A stretch of DNA of 64,000 nucleotides from assembly GCF_024679095.1 (NCBI RefSeq), contig NC_066509.1, positions 13,296,042 to 13,360,041 on the forward strand, in the 5' to 3' direction. Position 1 is the stretch's first letter. Every line of letters starts with the position of its first letter. Position numbers and translations under genes: made by a program. The notes beneath the pieces were generated by a model, which made no database searches, had not been told where the DNA came from, and saw only the letters and a program-made list of their open reading frames with translations. Below, in pieces: positions 1 to 13,861 of this stretch. The DNA is from Eriocheir sinensis. Taxonomy: Eukaryota > Arthropoda > Malacostraca > Decapoda > Varunidae.

Positions 1-256
1 CCGTCATGGCGCAGGCAATTATTTATAGTGACGCCATTATTATTGGCTCATGCTGCCCCCAGGAGCTCATTCTTGATTTCACTTGCGCTGTACAGCTTCT
101 TCTAGAGTCCGGGTTGATAGGGGGTCTTCAGGAAAGTATGTGGGTAGTCTTAGGCCACTCGGCGGTGACTGAAAAATCCCAGGCGGTTAGCGGCGGATTC
201 GAACCCACACCCGAATGCGGGGCCGGCACGGTAACCTCTCAGCCACCGCCTCCGCA
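1..256 (-). mobile_element. tRNA-derived SINE (family A), copy 1, cut by window edge
   Basis: Read on the minus strand, this matches the SINE at 59029-59310. It has a tRNA-like head with a pol III A-box-like TGGCTGAG and a B-box-like GGGTTCGAATCC (seen inverted near 198-209), followed by a body containing the shared words for a GGGATTTTTCAG block and a TCAACCCGGACTCTAGA block. The 3' end runs off the left edge of the window. SINEs of this kind are non-coding and are mobilised by a partner LINE. Short ORFs crossing it are chance. Confidence 0.8.
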
Positions 257-513
257 AATTGCTATTGCTATTTTACTGGAGTCACAGAGGAACGGAGGAA
301 CAGAGACCAACATTTCCCTTTCTCTCTCAAAGGAAAATCGCCGACACGCACATGGTAAACAAAACAAAACATAAAAGTGAAAAAAAAGAGGTAATACTTA
401 AAAGTGATAATAGGTGGCGCTCGCTTCACGGGAATGATTTAGAGGTTGAGTGGTTTGCGTTCGTTTTTACACTGACTCCGTAATTCCCTGTCATTCCCTA
501 ACACGTCACGTTG

Positions 514-578
<65 letters not shown>

Positions 579-929
579 TGGTAACCATACCCTGATGGGC
601 TTACTGCAGAGGTCTGAAAACTGAGAGAGAGAGAGAGAGAGAGAAATTCTGTATGGATATGTTTCTCTCTCTCTCTCTCTCTCTCTCTTTCATCACTCCG
701 TCCCTGTCATCACTTCTCATCATTTTTGGCTGACTTTCTTTCCTCTCTCCGTCGAGTGAGCCCAGGTTATGGAAGCCTCCTATTTACGTTCACCCTCACT
801 TATTTTTAGTCCCCTTCCACGCCAAGGCTTTGAGGGAGCGTGAGCCGTTCCCCAGCAACAATCTTGCCTTTTTTTTTTTTTTAGTATTTTGTCTTCCAAT
901 TCCGTCTTGCTTATTCTCTTTTTTTTATC
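257..929. other. Gene-free stretch with microsatellites
   Basis: No gene is visible. The stretch contains a (GT)n array at about 515-574 and a (GA)n block at 623-644 facing a (TC)n block at 663-688. The two facing blocks can pair across a loop of about 18 nt. Confidence 0.7.
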
Positions 930-1200
930 TCTCTCTAAAGTGCATGTGCTTCCCTATCTCCCTTCCTTTTCTTTCTTTATGTCTGTTCATACTGTCTTGC
1001 TTCCTTCATCTTTTTTCTAAAGCGTATGTGCCTCCTATCTCCCTTCTTTTTATTTTTTATGTCGTTTCGTACTCTCTTGCTTCTTCCCTGGTTTGTTGTT
1101 TTCTAAAGTGAATGTGCTTCCCTATCTTTCTCCCCTTCTTTTTTGTCTTCCCATATTGTCTTGTTTCTTTCCTTGTTTTCTAAAGTTTATTATGCTTCTC
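930..1200 (+). repeat. Pyrimidine-rich minisatellite, about 76-86 bp period
   Basis: The word CTAAAGTGNATGTGCTTCC recurs in degenerate form at about 933, 1017, 1103 and 1179. The intervening stretches are similar T/C-rich sequence containing TCTTGCTTC. The long T-rich ORFs across it (Phe, Leu and Ser only) are compositional artefacts of the repeat. Confidence 0.65.
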
Positions 1201-1442
1201 TGCCTCCTCTTTCCTCTCACACACACCGTTTATCGATGTCTCCTTTCCTCGTTCTTTCGTTTTTGTATGTTTATTTTTTTTTCTATATTTCCCACACCCG
1301 TTTAAGAGTCTTCCCTCGCACTTTCAATCTTCTGTTTCCCAATGAGTTTTCCTTCTCTATTTCTCCTACTCCCTTTTCTATGTTCTCCTATATCTTTCCT
1401 CTTCTTTGTATTTCGCTTTTCTTTTTTTTTCTTTTTTGTGCC

Positions 1443-1752
1443 AGCCTAAAGCACCGGTAAGCTTTCTTGAGGGGCCTGGATGGTAGTCGGTCCCATCCCG
1501 TCATGACGCAGGCAAGTGTTTTATAGAGGCGCTATCTTTTCTTGGCTCGAGCTGCCCCCCGGAACTCGTTCTTGATTCACTTGGACGGTTTCCTTTAGAG
1601 TCCAGGTTGATGGGTGGTCTTCAGGACAGCATGTGGGTAGTCTTAAGTCACTCGGCGGTGACTGAAAAATCAGGTGATAGCAGCGGATTCGAACCGTCCA
1701 TCACGCGGGCAATGCGGGGCCAGCACACTAACCACTCAGCCACCGCCTACCC
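1443..1752 (-). mobile_element. tRNA-derived SINE (family A), copy 2
   Basis: This is the full tRNA-like head plus body on the minus strand. The B box GGTTCGAATCC is perfect (inverted at 1685-1695), and the A-box-like TGGCTGAGTGG lies near 1733-1743. Because both pol III promoter boxes are intact, this copy is the best example of an active-looking internal promoter among the four. Confidence 0.85.
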
Positions 1753-2920
<1,168 letters not shown>

Positions 2921-2980
2921 ATAAGAACGTAAGGAGTCTGCAAGAGGCCGGTTGGCCTATACAAGGCAGTTCCTGTAATC

Positions 2981-5896
2981 CTAACCCCACCTTACCTCAC
3001 TATCCATGAATTTGTCCAACCTCTTCTTGAATGTATCTATGGTATTGGCACCCACAACATGACTGCCAAGCCTGTTCCATTCGTCCACCACTCTATTGGT
3101 GAACCAATTCTTGCCAATGTCTTTGCTGAATCTGAATTTGTCTAACTTAAAACCATTGTTACGTGTCCTACCTGGCTCTTTTACCACCAAAACCCTATTG
3201 ACATCCCTTTTATTAAAGCCCTTCATCCATTTATAAACTTCGATAAGGTCTCTTCGCAACCTTCGTCTTTACAGAGAGTGTAAATTTAAATGCTTAAGTC
3301 AGTCCTCATAAGGCAAGTTTCTCACCCCCTGAATCATTTTTGTCATCCTTCTCTGTACAGATTCTAACATCTTGATATCCATTCTATAGTAGGGTGACCA
3401 GAACTGGACCGCGTAATCAAGGTAAGGTCTAACTAGGGCTAAGTAAAGTTTGAGGATGACCTCAGCGCTCCTATTGCTTACGCTTCTCGAGATGAAACCC
3501 AGTACCCTGTTTGCACGATTCTTAGCCTGAATGCACTGGGCCCTTGGACGAAGGTCAGTGCTCACTAAGACTCCAAGTCCCTTTCACACCCAGATCGGCT
3601 TAGAGGAGTGTCATTTAAAGAGTAATTATGTGAGGGGTTATTCCTACCTACATTCAGAATACTACACTTCCCAACATTGAATTCCATCTGCCAATTCCTC
3701 GCCCAATCATATAGTCTGTCAAGCTCATCCTGAAGAACGCTAGCGTCCTGGTCTGATTGGATTACTTTACCGATCTTGGTATCATCTGCGAACTTACTGA
3801 CATCACAACTAATCCCTGTGTCCAAGTCATTGATGTAAATGATAAAAAGCAGCAGACCCAGCACCGACCACTGCGGGACTCCACTCGTAACACTGCCCCA
3901 TTCAGATTGTTCTTACCATTGATTAGCGCTCTCTGCTTTCTACCACTAAGCGACGCCCTGATCCAGTTCAAGACTTTACCATCTACGCCGTGAGCCTGTA
4001 ATTTTAGTAATAGCCGGTGATGAGGGACTTTGTCGAACGCTTTACTGAAATCTAGATATAGTATGTCATAGCTTTCATCTCTGTCAACCGCCTCAATTAC
4101 TACAGTGTAGAAAGACAACAGATTAGTAAGGCAAGACCTACCTTTCGTGAACCCATGCTGTGAGTCGTGAATTAAACTATGCTTCTCTAGATGGTCCCGA
4201 TTGCTCCTAGAAATAATCGACTCCAGCATCTTGGCTACAACTGATGTTAAGCTAATTGGGCGATAATTTGAGGTGGCTGACTTGTTTCCCTTTTTGAAAA
4301 TCGGCGTCACATTAGCTACTTTTCATTGGCTGGGCACGTACCCAGAATTTACAGACATCTTAAAGACATCGGTAAGTGGGTCACTGAGGGCTTCCTTGCA
4401 TTCTTTCAGGACACGCGGGAATATTTCGTCAGGGCCTGGCGATTTGTTTTTCTTCAACCTACCAATCTCATCCTGGACTACCTGCCTGGTGATGATCACA
4501 TCTCTCAACTTGTCGTTCTCTCCCCCCTCGTATACCTGAACTCTCTCCGGAATGGTTCTTAGATTTTCCTGTGTGAAAACTGAGAGTAAATAGGCGTTCA
4601 CCATTTTACTCATATCTTCCCCATTCTCAACGAGCTCTCCTGTGTTTGTTTTCAACGACCCAATTATCTCCCTTGTTTTCGTTCTGTAAAATTTAAAGAA
4701 GCCCTTGGGATCGCTCTTGGCCTTGTTGGCTACCCTAATCTCGTAATTCCTTTTTGCTAGGCGAGTCTTCTTCTTCACCGATCTGGCTAGTTCAACATAC
4801 CTAGCCCTGAGGTGGGTTTCCCCATTCCTTATTTTCTTATAAATTCCTCTCTTCAAGCCAATCTCATGCTTAAATCTACGGGTCATCCATTTAGGGTCAT
4901 TATTTTCCTTTCTACGTGCTTGGTAAGGGATATGCTGTCTCTGACCCTCTGCTATTACCTTAACTATATTATTGTAGGTCAGCTCTACATGGTTCCCCTG
5001 TCCTCCAGGTTCCCGCCCTGAGATATGGCCCTCATCTAGCCTCAAGGTTTCCCAATTTACCTCCTCAAGGTGTCTTCTAAGCCCCTCATAATCGGCTCTT
5101 CTAAAGTCTGGCACCAACACAGTGCTGAGCTCTTGGGTCTTGGGTCTAAGTTAAACTTAATCTCCTTGTGATAACTACCACCTAGCTCTCCCCCAAAGTC
5201 TAGCTCATTGAGCATATTCTCGTTGCTAGATAAGACCAATTCCAAAATGTTGTTACCTCTGGTCGGCTCAGTTACTGTCTGCTTGAGAACATTATCCTGT
5301 ACTACTTTAAAAAATCTTCAGACTCTAGATCTCCCACCATACCTTCCCAGTCTATATTCCTATAGTTGAAGTCCCCCATGATGCAGACATTTTTGTTTCT
5401 GCATATCCTGCCAACCTCTTGTAGTAATATGTCTGTGTCCTACCTGCCTAGTTTGGGTGGCCTGTATAGAACCCCTAGAGTCAGTTTCTCTTTCCCTCTG
5501 TGGACGTCCACCCAAACTGACTCGGAGTCGCCGTTTATTTGAATAGAATTGTTAGCGGTACATTGAAGTGTGTCTTTTACATTGAGAGCCACCCCTCCCT
5601 CCCCTTCTTCCCTTTCTATCCTTGTGAAACATCTGATAACCATCTATTTCCAATTCCGACATGAAGTTTTTATTTGCAATATCCACCCATGTTTCCGTGA
5701 ATGCCATGTTGTCGAATTTTTCGACACATGCTTTCCCCCTCAGTAGATCTATCTTGTTCCTGAGACTACGACTGTTGGTATAATAAGCCGTTAGACCATC
5801 CTTTGTTGCAGCTTTTTTATTTATCTTAAGCTTCCTAGTCACCGTCTGCGAAGTACACCCCCGGACGATAGGCCCTCCCCCCTCGCCTATCCTCAA
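2981..5896 (-). pseudogene. CR1-A ORF2: endonuclease plus reverse transcriptase, frameshifted
   Basis: Reading 5' to 3' on the minus strand, an AP-like endonuclease (5896-5440; TETW block near 5695, GVLYRPP near 5460) is followed by a linker with KSPGPDEI near 4440. The reverse transcriptase then follows, with NYRPISLTS, YLDFSKAFDKVPH, QGSVLG and the catalytic FADD at 3792-3781. The C-terminal part ends at 2981. The protein makes the DNA copy of the element at its nicked target. The frame breaks at several places (around 5440, 5240, 4320, 3870 and 3560), so no full-length product can be made from this copy. Confidence 0.9.
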
Positions 5897-5929
5897 AAAT
5901 CCAGGAGAGTGCTAAGTGATCGCTCGAGG

Positions 5930-7178
5930 GAGTCTGCGAGAGCTTCGACCCCCTGGAGCAACAGGTGTACTCCATCCGTGGCATTCAAGGTGTCCTTGTC
6001 GTAGAAGAGGTTCCAGTTATCTATGAAAAGCCAACCATTACGCTAACAGTGAGCCGCCAGCCTGCTATTCACTGCTAGGGCCCTGGAAAGCCATCCCGCA
6101 CCTACCCCCTTCCTCGGCAAAACACCACACACACCGGAAGTCCACCGAAGTCTCTCACTTTCCCAAACGACTCCTTAAAGCGCCTAAATATCTCTTCGCT
6201 TCCCACTCTACCAATGTCATTACCACCGAAACTGCAGAAGACGATAGGCCGTGTCCCCTCCCCTGCTTCATCATGTCGGATACGTGCTGTATGCCTGCCC
6301 CGGGGAAGCACACTCTAAGCCTATTCTCCTTATCCCTTGAACAAAAGTACCTGTCAAAGAGCCTGACTTGACTGTCCCCCACCACCAGTACTTTCCTCTT
6401 AGAAACGGCGCCAGTAGAAAGTGGATCTGCTATAGGAGGAAGGGGGGGAGCGGCAAAAGGGGAGGAGGAAGAGGAGAAGGAGTGGCGGGATGTCGATGAG
6501 TGGGAGGAGGAGAGAGAGGAGGGGGATGATGTCGAAGGGGAAGGGGTAGAGGAGGAGGAGGTGGCAGAAGGGGTGGAAGAGGTGGTGGGGGAGGTGGGGG
6601 AATAGAGGGAAGAGGAGGAGGGGGTGGGGGGGGGCGGGGGAGGTAACGGCTGTGGGGGAGGGGTAAGGTGAGGCCAGGGCGGAGGAGAGATAATGAGAGG
6701 GAGAGCAGGGAGAGACGGATGAAGGAGAAGAGGAGGATTAAAGGGGAGAGGAACGATAGGGGGAGATGTGAGAGGGGGAAGAAGTGGAAGGTGAGGGCAG
6801 GAGCGGGGAGGGGGAGGAGGGGGAGAGGAGGAAGGCTGGGTGTACGGCGGGCGAGGGGGAGGGAACAGAAGGGCCTGGCGGAGTGGGAGGAAGGGGGGAT
6901 GAGGAACAAACGCGAGACGAGGGTGAGGAGCACCTGCCACACGCTAGGATGCCGATGTATTCTCTCAAAAGTTCAATGTCCCGTGTCAACGCATGAATCG
7001 TATCTTCCAGATGCCTGATTTTCTTTTCATCCTGATTTGCCTTGGTACAAAACCGACAGGTCTCGATTGCCCCTTTGCCTGTCCTGAAATACTGTGGGGC
7101 TTGCCTGCATCCGCATTTAACACAACGTTTTAAAGCGGAGGGCATCTCGCCGTTGTCTTTTCCCATAGAGTGAGACAA
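5930..7178 (-). pseudogene. CR1-A ORF1: zinc-finger-like, proline-rich, SGNH esterase
   Basis: From 7178 on the minus strand comes a short leader and a Cys cluster (CVKCGC, then CRFC about 20 residues on). A predicted coiled-coil segment (about 7020-6960) and a long Pro/Ser-rich stretch (6940-6430) follow. The last part is an SGNH/GDSL hydrolase domain with three recognisable catalytic blocks: GDSQVR (GDS at 6378-6370), GGND near 6227-6216, and DGVHLL near 5978-5962. These correspond to the Ser, Asn and Asp-His elements of the family. CR1 ORF1 proteins are known to carry such an esterase; its exact role in transposition is not settled. Frame breaks near 6940, 6300 and 6050 make this copy non-functional. 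Confidence 0.85.
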
Positions 7179-7484
7179 AACAAAGAGTCTCTAGGCAAAA
7201 AGGGTCTCTAGGGAAAATCGGTCAGCGGGCAGCGAGGTTGATGGTGCGTCGGAATTTTCCGGTCCGCTCAAACAAAGAAAGCTACAGCCTGAAACAAGTA
7301 ACTCCAATAATCAATCTAGGAGAAATTGGCGGACGGGGGGGATTCCGCGGGGGTCTCTCCTTCCGTACCACGCTGTCACATCTCAGTCTTCAGTTGTGGG
7401 ATTAGAGTTCAGGTGTGAAGTGGACCACCATTAGCCTCCCTTCATTTCCTCCTCCTCCTCCTCCTCTGAGAGGGGGAGGGAATA

Positions 7485-7966
7485 GACGTGTTGCATCAGT
7501 TCGCTTGTTGGAGGCGTCGCTGGTTACACAGTTTCTTGTAAGCCTCACCGACGCTATGGTTTGGTTGATCAAGGGTTGCCTTTGCCCCGCCCTCGCCTGC
7601 AGTTTTTTTAATAGCTTTTCGAAAAGCTTTCAGTTGCCTCGTTCAGGAGCCTTCCAAACCAACCTTGTTCAGGTGGAGGCCGTCATCGCGAAACAAGTCA
7701 GGGCGCTCACAAACGCCTGGAATCACTTCAATGAGCGCCCTGACTTGTTTCGCGATGACGGCCTCCACCTGAACGAGGTTGGTTCGGCGCGGCTTGGAAG
7801 GCTCTTGAACGAGGCAGTTGAAAGCTTTTCGAAAAGCTATTCAAAAAACTGCAGGCGAGGGCGGGGCAAAGGCAACCCTTGATCAACCAAACCGTAGCGT
7901 CGGTGCGGCGTACAAGAAACTGTGTAACCAACGACGCCTCCGACAAGCGAACTGATACAACACGTC
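7485..7966. repeat. Foldback: 225/235-bp inverted arms, 22-nt loop
   Basis: Positions 7485-7709 are a near-perfect inverted copy of 7732-7966, separated by 22 nt (7710-7731). Both arms include the self-complementary AGCTTTTCGAAAAGCT. The right arm belongs to the 3' part of a CR1-like ORF1, and the left arm is its inverted duplicate. One difference of about 10 nt lies inside (GGTTCGGCGCGG region of the right arm). Confidence 0.9.
7732..7882 (+). pseudogene. CR1-B ORF1 C-terminus (SGNH esterase end)
   Basis: The reading frame gives RDDGLHLNEVGSARLGRLL, the DxxH block of an SGNH hydrolase, followed by a basic tail and stop at 7880-7882. Only the end of ORF1 is present. The Ser and Asn blocks are missing because the element is truncated at the foldback. 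Confidence 0.8.
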
Positions 7967-7979
7967 GCGGCCCAACCAG

Positions 7980-10732
7980 GAGTCACATTTTCGTCTTTTA
8001 CACAAATGCACGTTGTCTAATACCCAAAAAGGACGAAATTTGGGCGTATATTGCAACAGAGAAACCAGATGTGGTAGCCATCACAGAGACTTGGGCCAAC
8101 TCTGCACATCTAGTATCCGAACTGTCATTCCCCGGGTACGAAAGCTTCCACAAAAATCGAAAGCACAAGAAAGGAGAAAGAGTAATTTGGTACGTAAAAA
8201 GTACGCTCCCTGCCATAGAATAGACAAACAGGACGCAGAGAATTACGATTACGTCTAAGTGGACATAACTGCGAATAATAGGAAACTAACACTTGCGACC
8301 GTATACAGGTCCCAAAACAACAGGCAGCCGACGACACTGCCCTGTACGAAGAGCTTCACTCTCTAACACAAAGCAAAGAAGCAATAATAATTGGGGACTT
8401 TAATTGCCCTAACATTGACTGGGGACATTTGACTGGAGATCAAGAGGGTAACAGGCTTATAGAAATGGTGGAGGATTCGTTCCTCACTCAAGTTGTAACT
8501 CAACCGACAAGAGAAAATAATCTGCTGGATCTGGTACTAGTAAGTGACCCCGACCTCATTCGCGACTGTGAAGTTGGTGAGAAAATTACTGGTTGCGATC
8601 ACCACTTAATCCGTTTTAATGTCAACATAAGTCACAAACTCGTAGACAATCCGTCAGTGATACCAGACTACAAAAAAGCAAATTTCAACCTAGCCCGTGA
8701 GCTGCTTCCCCCTGCGACCTGGGACCAACTTAACCTCACCGACAATACAATCGACAACGTGTGGAACGACTTCAAAGATAAGCTTTTGGGGGTAGAGAAG
8801 GCTACAGTGCCTACGTAACCCAGACGAGTAAATGAAGCCGTAGATCCACTGTGGATGACCAGAGAAATAAAAAGGGCAGTAAACTTAAAAAAAAAGGAAT
8901 TATAACCTAATGAAAGAGAATGACACGGCCGAAGCCCATACACAGTACCACATTAGAGTCAGAGCTTGTCGCACCCTTATTCGGAGTAGTAAACGCAACT
9001 ATGAAAAACAAATAGCGCGCGACATCAAGACCAACTCCAAGAAATTCTTCACATACATCAGATCGAAAAAGAAAGTAAAATCCAATATTGGTCCCCTGAC
9101 AGACGAGACTGGATCTGTAACTCAGGACAGTAAACAGATGGCCAGAATCCTCAACAGTAACTTCGCATCCGTATTCACAGTCAAGGACATCGAAACCATT
9201 CCCGAGTGCCCTTACCCACCGAGGGGGATCCCTCCCCTGGAAATTGACTCAATATGCGACCAAGAAGTGAAAAAGTACTTGGACAAACGACAGTTTGTCT
9301 CCGCGGTTATTAAAAGAGCTTAAACAACAAATACTTCAGCCACTCACTAACATATTCAAGTGGTCAGTACAACTGAACAAGGTCCCAGAAGACTGGAAGA
9401 TGGCGAACGTAATACCGATTTTCAAAAAAGGAGACAGAAGCGTTGCATAAAACTACAGGCCCATAAGTTTGACATCAGTGGCAGGAAAAATACTCGAAAA
9501 GATTATTAAACACAAACTTGTTAAGTTTCTAAAAGACAATAATATAATCTCCGACACCCAGCATGGCTTCAGAAACAAGCGCTCCTGCGTAACGAATTTC
9601 TTAGACTTCTTGCAAGGCATATATAAGAACTGGGATGCCTACATCCCCAGTGATATTATATACCTGGACTTTCAGAAAGCCTTCGACAAGGTACCGCACG
9701 AGCGACTCCTCAAGAAACTGCACTTGGCGGCATTGGAGCCAATCTGATCGCGTGGATGAGATTGGCTCACCGGCAGAAAACAACGAGTACTACTCAACGA
9801 ACAGCCTTCCGATTGGCTTCCAGTCACTAGTGGAGTGCCTCAAGGGTCAGTGCTGGGACCCATTCTCTTTATCATATATGTCAATGACCTAGAATCAGGA
9901 CTGAAGTCCACAATATCGAAATTTGCTGATGACACCAAGGTGGATGGAAAGGCCCTCACAAAGACCGACTGCGAAATAATTCAGAAAGACCTCAATCACA
10001 TTATCGAATGGTCGGAAAAATGGCAAATGTCCTTTAATGTTGACAAATGCAAAGTCATGCACATTGGGTCCCAAAATAGTAACCACACAGACATCATGAA
10101 TGGGAAACCTCTGCAGGCTATGCAGGAGGAAAAGGATCTTGGAGGCACTATCAGCAGTGACCTGAAACATGCGAATCACTGTAAAAAAAGCATATAACAA
10201 AGCCAACACTATGCTCGGGTTCATAGCGAGGAACTTCGAGTGTAAAACGCCAGACGTGATGCTATCCTTGTACAATTCCATGATAAGACCGCACCTCGAG
10301 TATGCAGTACAGTTCTGGTTTCCTAATTACAGAAAGGACATTGATTTACTGGGAAGGATTCAACGACGCGCCACGAAGATGATTCCAACCTTAAGGGCTC
10401 AATCGTACGAGGAACGACTCAGGCGACTCAATCTCTTTGCATTGGAGAAAAGACGCTTACGAGGGGATATGATTTAAGTCTTCAAGTACCTGAAAAAGTT
10501 CAATAACGTCGATTACTCCAAATTCTTTGAACTGCAAACCAACTCAAGAACTAGAAATAACGGTTTACCCATTCAGTTGAGTCGATGTAACACAGACAGT
10601 GGAAGGAGTTTCTTTTCAAACCAAGTCATCCGCCATTGGAACAATCTTCCCTCATAAATAGTAAATGCGAATACCATCAACTCCTTCAAGTATAGAATCG
10701 ACCGTCATTTCGCTGCGTCGGGAGTAAACTGA
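7980..10732 (+). pseudogene. CR1-B ORF2: endonuclease and reverse transcriptase, broken
   Basis: The endonuclease begins with FVFYTNARC and VVAITETWAN (7990-8110), and continues after a frameshift with the SDPDLIRDCEVG and GCDHHL blocks (8540-8605). The reverse transcriptase has MANVIPIFKKGD (9400), NYRPISLTSVAGK (9450), YLDFQKAFDKVPHERLL (9660), QGSVLGPILF (9843) and catalytic FADD at 9922-9933. The C-terminal region with RRATKMI and a HWNNLPS-like block ends near 10732. At least five stops or frameshifts (for example in-frame stops near 9448 and 10477) show it is dead. Confidence 0.9.
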
Positions 10733-10877
10733 ATATCGAGGTGCTTTAATCTGCTCCTCAATATCGAGGTGCTTGCATCTGCTCCTCAAGCCTTAAGTGG
10801 CTGTCGAGCAGATTAAATCACCAAAGCGGGCGACCTCATAATGAGCCAATAGGCTTTCTGTTGCCTGCATTTCCATG

Positions 10878-12534
<1,657 letters not shown>

Positions 12535-12539
12535 TGGAT

Positions 12540-12730
12540 GAATGCCGGTGTTGGTAGGTATTAGTAGTTAGGTGTGTGGAGGGAGAATGGAAGGGGAGAA
12601 TCACTGTGGCTGGTGAGAGGAGGGTGGAGTTATAAGGTTTGTTTGTTTGAGGTGGATGAGAGCTGGTGTTGGTAGGTATTAGTAGTTAGGTGTATGGAGG
12701 GGGAATGGAAGGGGAGAATCACTGTGAAAT
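12540..12730 (+). repeat. Tandem duplication, 118-bp period
   Basis: GTGTTGGTAGGTATTAGTAG occurs at 12548 and again at 12666, and the following roughly 60 bp match closely, including GGAAGGGGAGAATCACTGTG. It is a two-copy minisatellite. Confidence 0.85.
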
Positions 12731-13125
12731 GTTTGAGGTGGGTGGAGTTATAAGTGTACTGTACTCTGAAATATTGAACTCGTTGACGTGTTTAATGTGG
12801 TAAAGAATGTGATGGCAGACGTAAAGTGGAGGTAGGAGGAAGTGTGTGTAGGTGGGTGGAGGTGGAGTGGGAGAGACGAAGCAGAATGAAGGGGACTCCT
12901 GTTGTTTTTCCTTCTCCGCTAACCCACCTCCTTTTCTTACTATACCCTTGATTGAAAACAAGAACGGGGAGGGGAAGTAAACAGATGTCTTTGGAGGTAG
13001 AATAAAATAGGTATACAATGGTGGAGGTGGGAGAGGAGGAGGAGGTGGATTAGTGAAGGTGGGTGACGGTAAAGTGTAAAAAATAACACAAGTACGAGTG
13101 GGTGCATGATAGTAGAGTTGTGAAT

Positions 13126-13295
13126 AAGTGGGCGAAGGTGAGGGTGAGTGGAGGTGAGTGTAAGTGTAAGTAGGTGGGTGGAGGTGAGTGTAAGTTCGTA
13201 AGTGGGTGGAGGTGAGTGGAAGTGTGAGTAGGTGGGTGGAGGTGAGTGTAAGTAGGTGGGAGGAGGTGAACTTAAGTTAGTAGGTGGAGGTGAGT
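13126..13295 (+). repeat. GGTGAGTGTAAGT minisatellite, left part
   Basis: Units of about 24-30 bp built from GTGGGTGGAGGTGAGTG plus a variable number of TAAGTG/TAAGTA hexamers. The array is interrupted at 13296 by the insertion that ends at 20321, after which the same array resumes. Confidence 0.9.
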
Positions 13296-13419
13296 TTAGG
13301 CAGCTTTCACACCAAGGTGGCAGGTCGCACGTGGCAAGTGGTAGGTGGCAAGTGGCAAGTGACGAGTGGCACGGTGATTTCAGACCAAGGTGGCACGTCG
13401 CCACGCGTGTCAGGCTGGC

Positions 13420-13552
13420 AGTCCACTTCACACTGTATACAGTTCCATGCCTTGTCTTGTTCATCCTTCGAGATGTACTGAGGTGATGTTGTGTCATACA
13501 CACATTTGTATTGCTCCACAACTTCTAGAAATTTTATGTTAAATAGTTCGTT
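13420..13552 (-). pseudogene. MADF-like DNA-binding domain fragment of the transposon
   Basis: The minus-strand frame reads FLEVVEQYKCVYDTTSPQY then a DKAW block about eight residues later. This is the MADF (Adf-1-type Myb/SANT) pattern of an acidic/hydrophobic helix, CLYD and a KAW helix. PIF/Harbinger transposons commonly encode such a second protein alongside the transposase. Only about 45 residues match, and the frame runs into the terminal repeat downstream. I call it a remnant, not a host gene. Confidence 0.55.
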
Positions 13553-13861
13553 GTCTGGGAGGGGTATAGTTGTGCACGAGAGCAAGCACAAACCACAACT
13601 GTTTCCTCCAGGGCTGCGTGTCCCTCTCATCCGGCAGTGTTGTCAAATGTGTTTGCGCAAATCTGTCTAGCCTCTTGAAAACTACTCTATATGTGCCATA
13701 CATCCAAAAGTTTTCATTTTATTGTATGTTTTGTTATTAAAATTAAAAAAAAAAATATTACCTTGACTAATAATAGGTTTGGATGTGAAAGTTCCATTAA
13801 AATTTGGCATCACAGTCCGGGGTGGCAAGTCGCACACTAAAAAAAATATAAAAAACCAGGC

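Noticed and set aside
6668..7018. Arg/Gly-rich plus-strand ORFs
   Set aside because: They are antisense to the Pro/Ser-rich part of CR1 ORF1. The same holds for 36985-37342.
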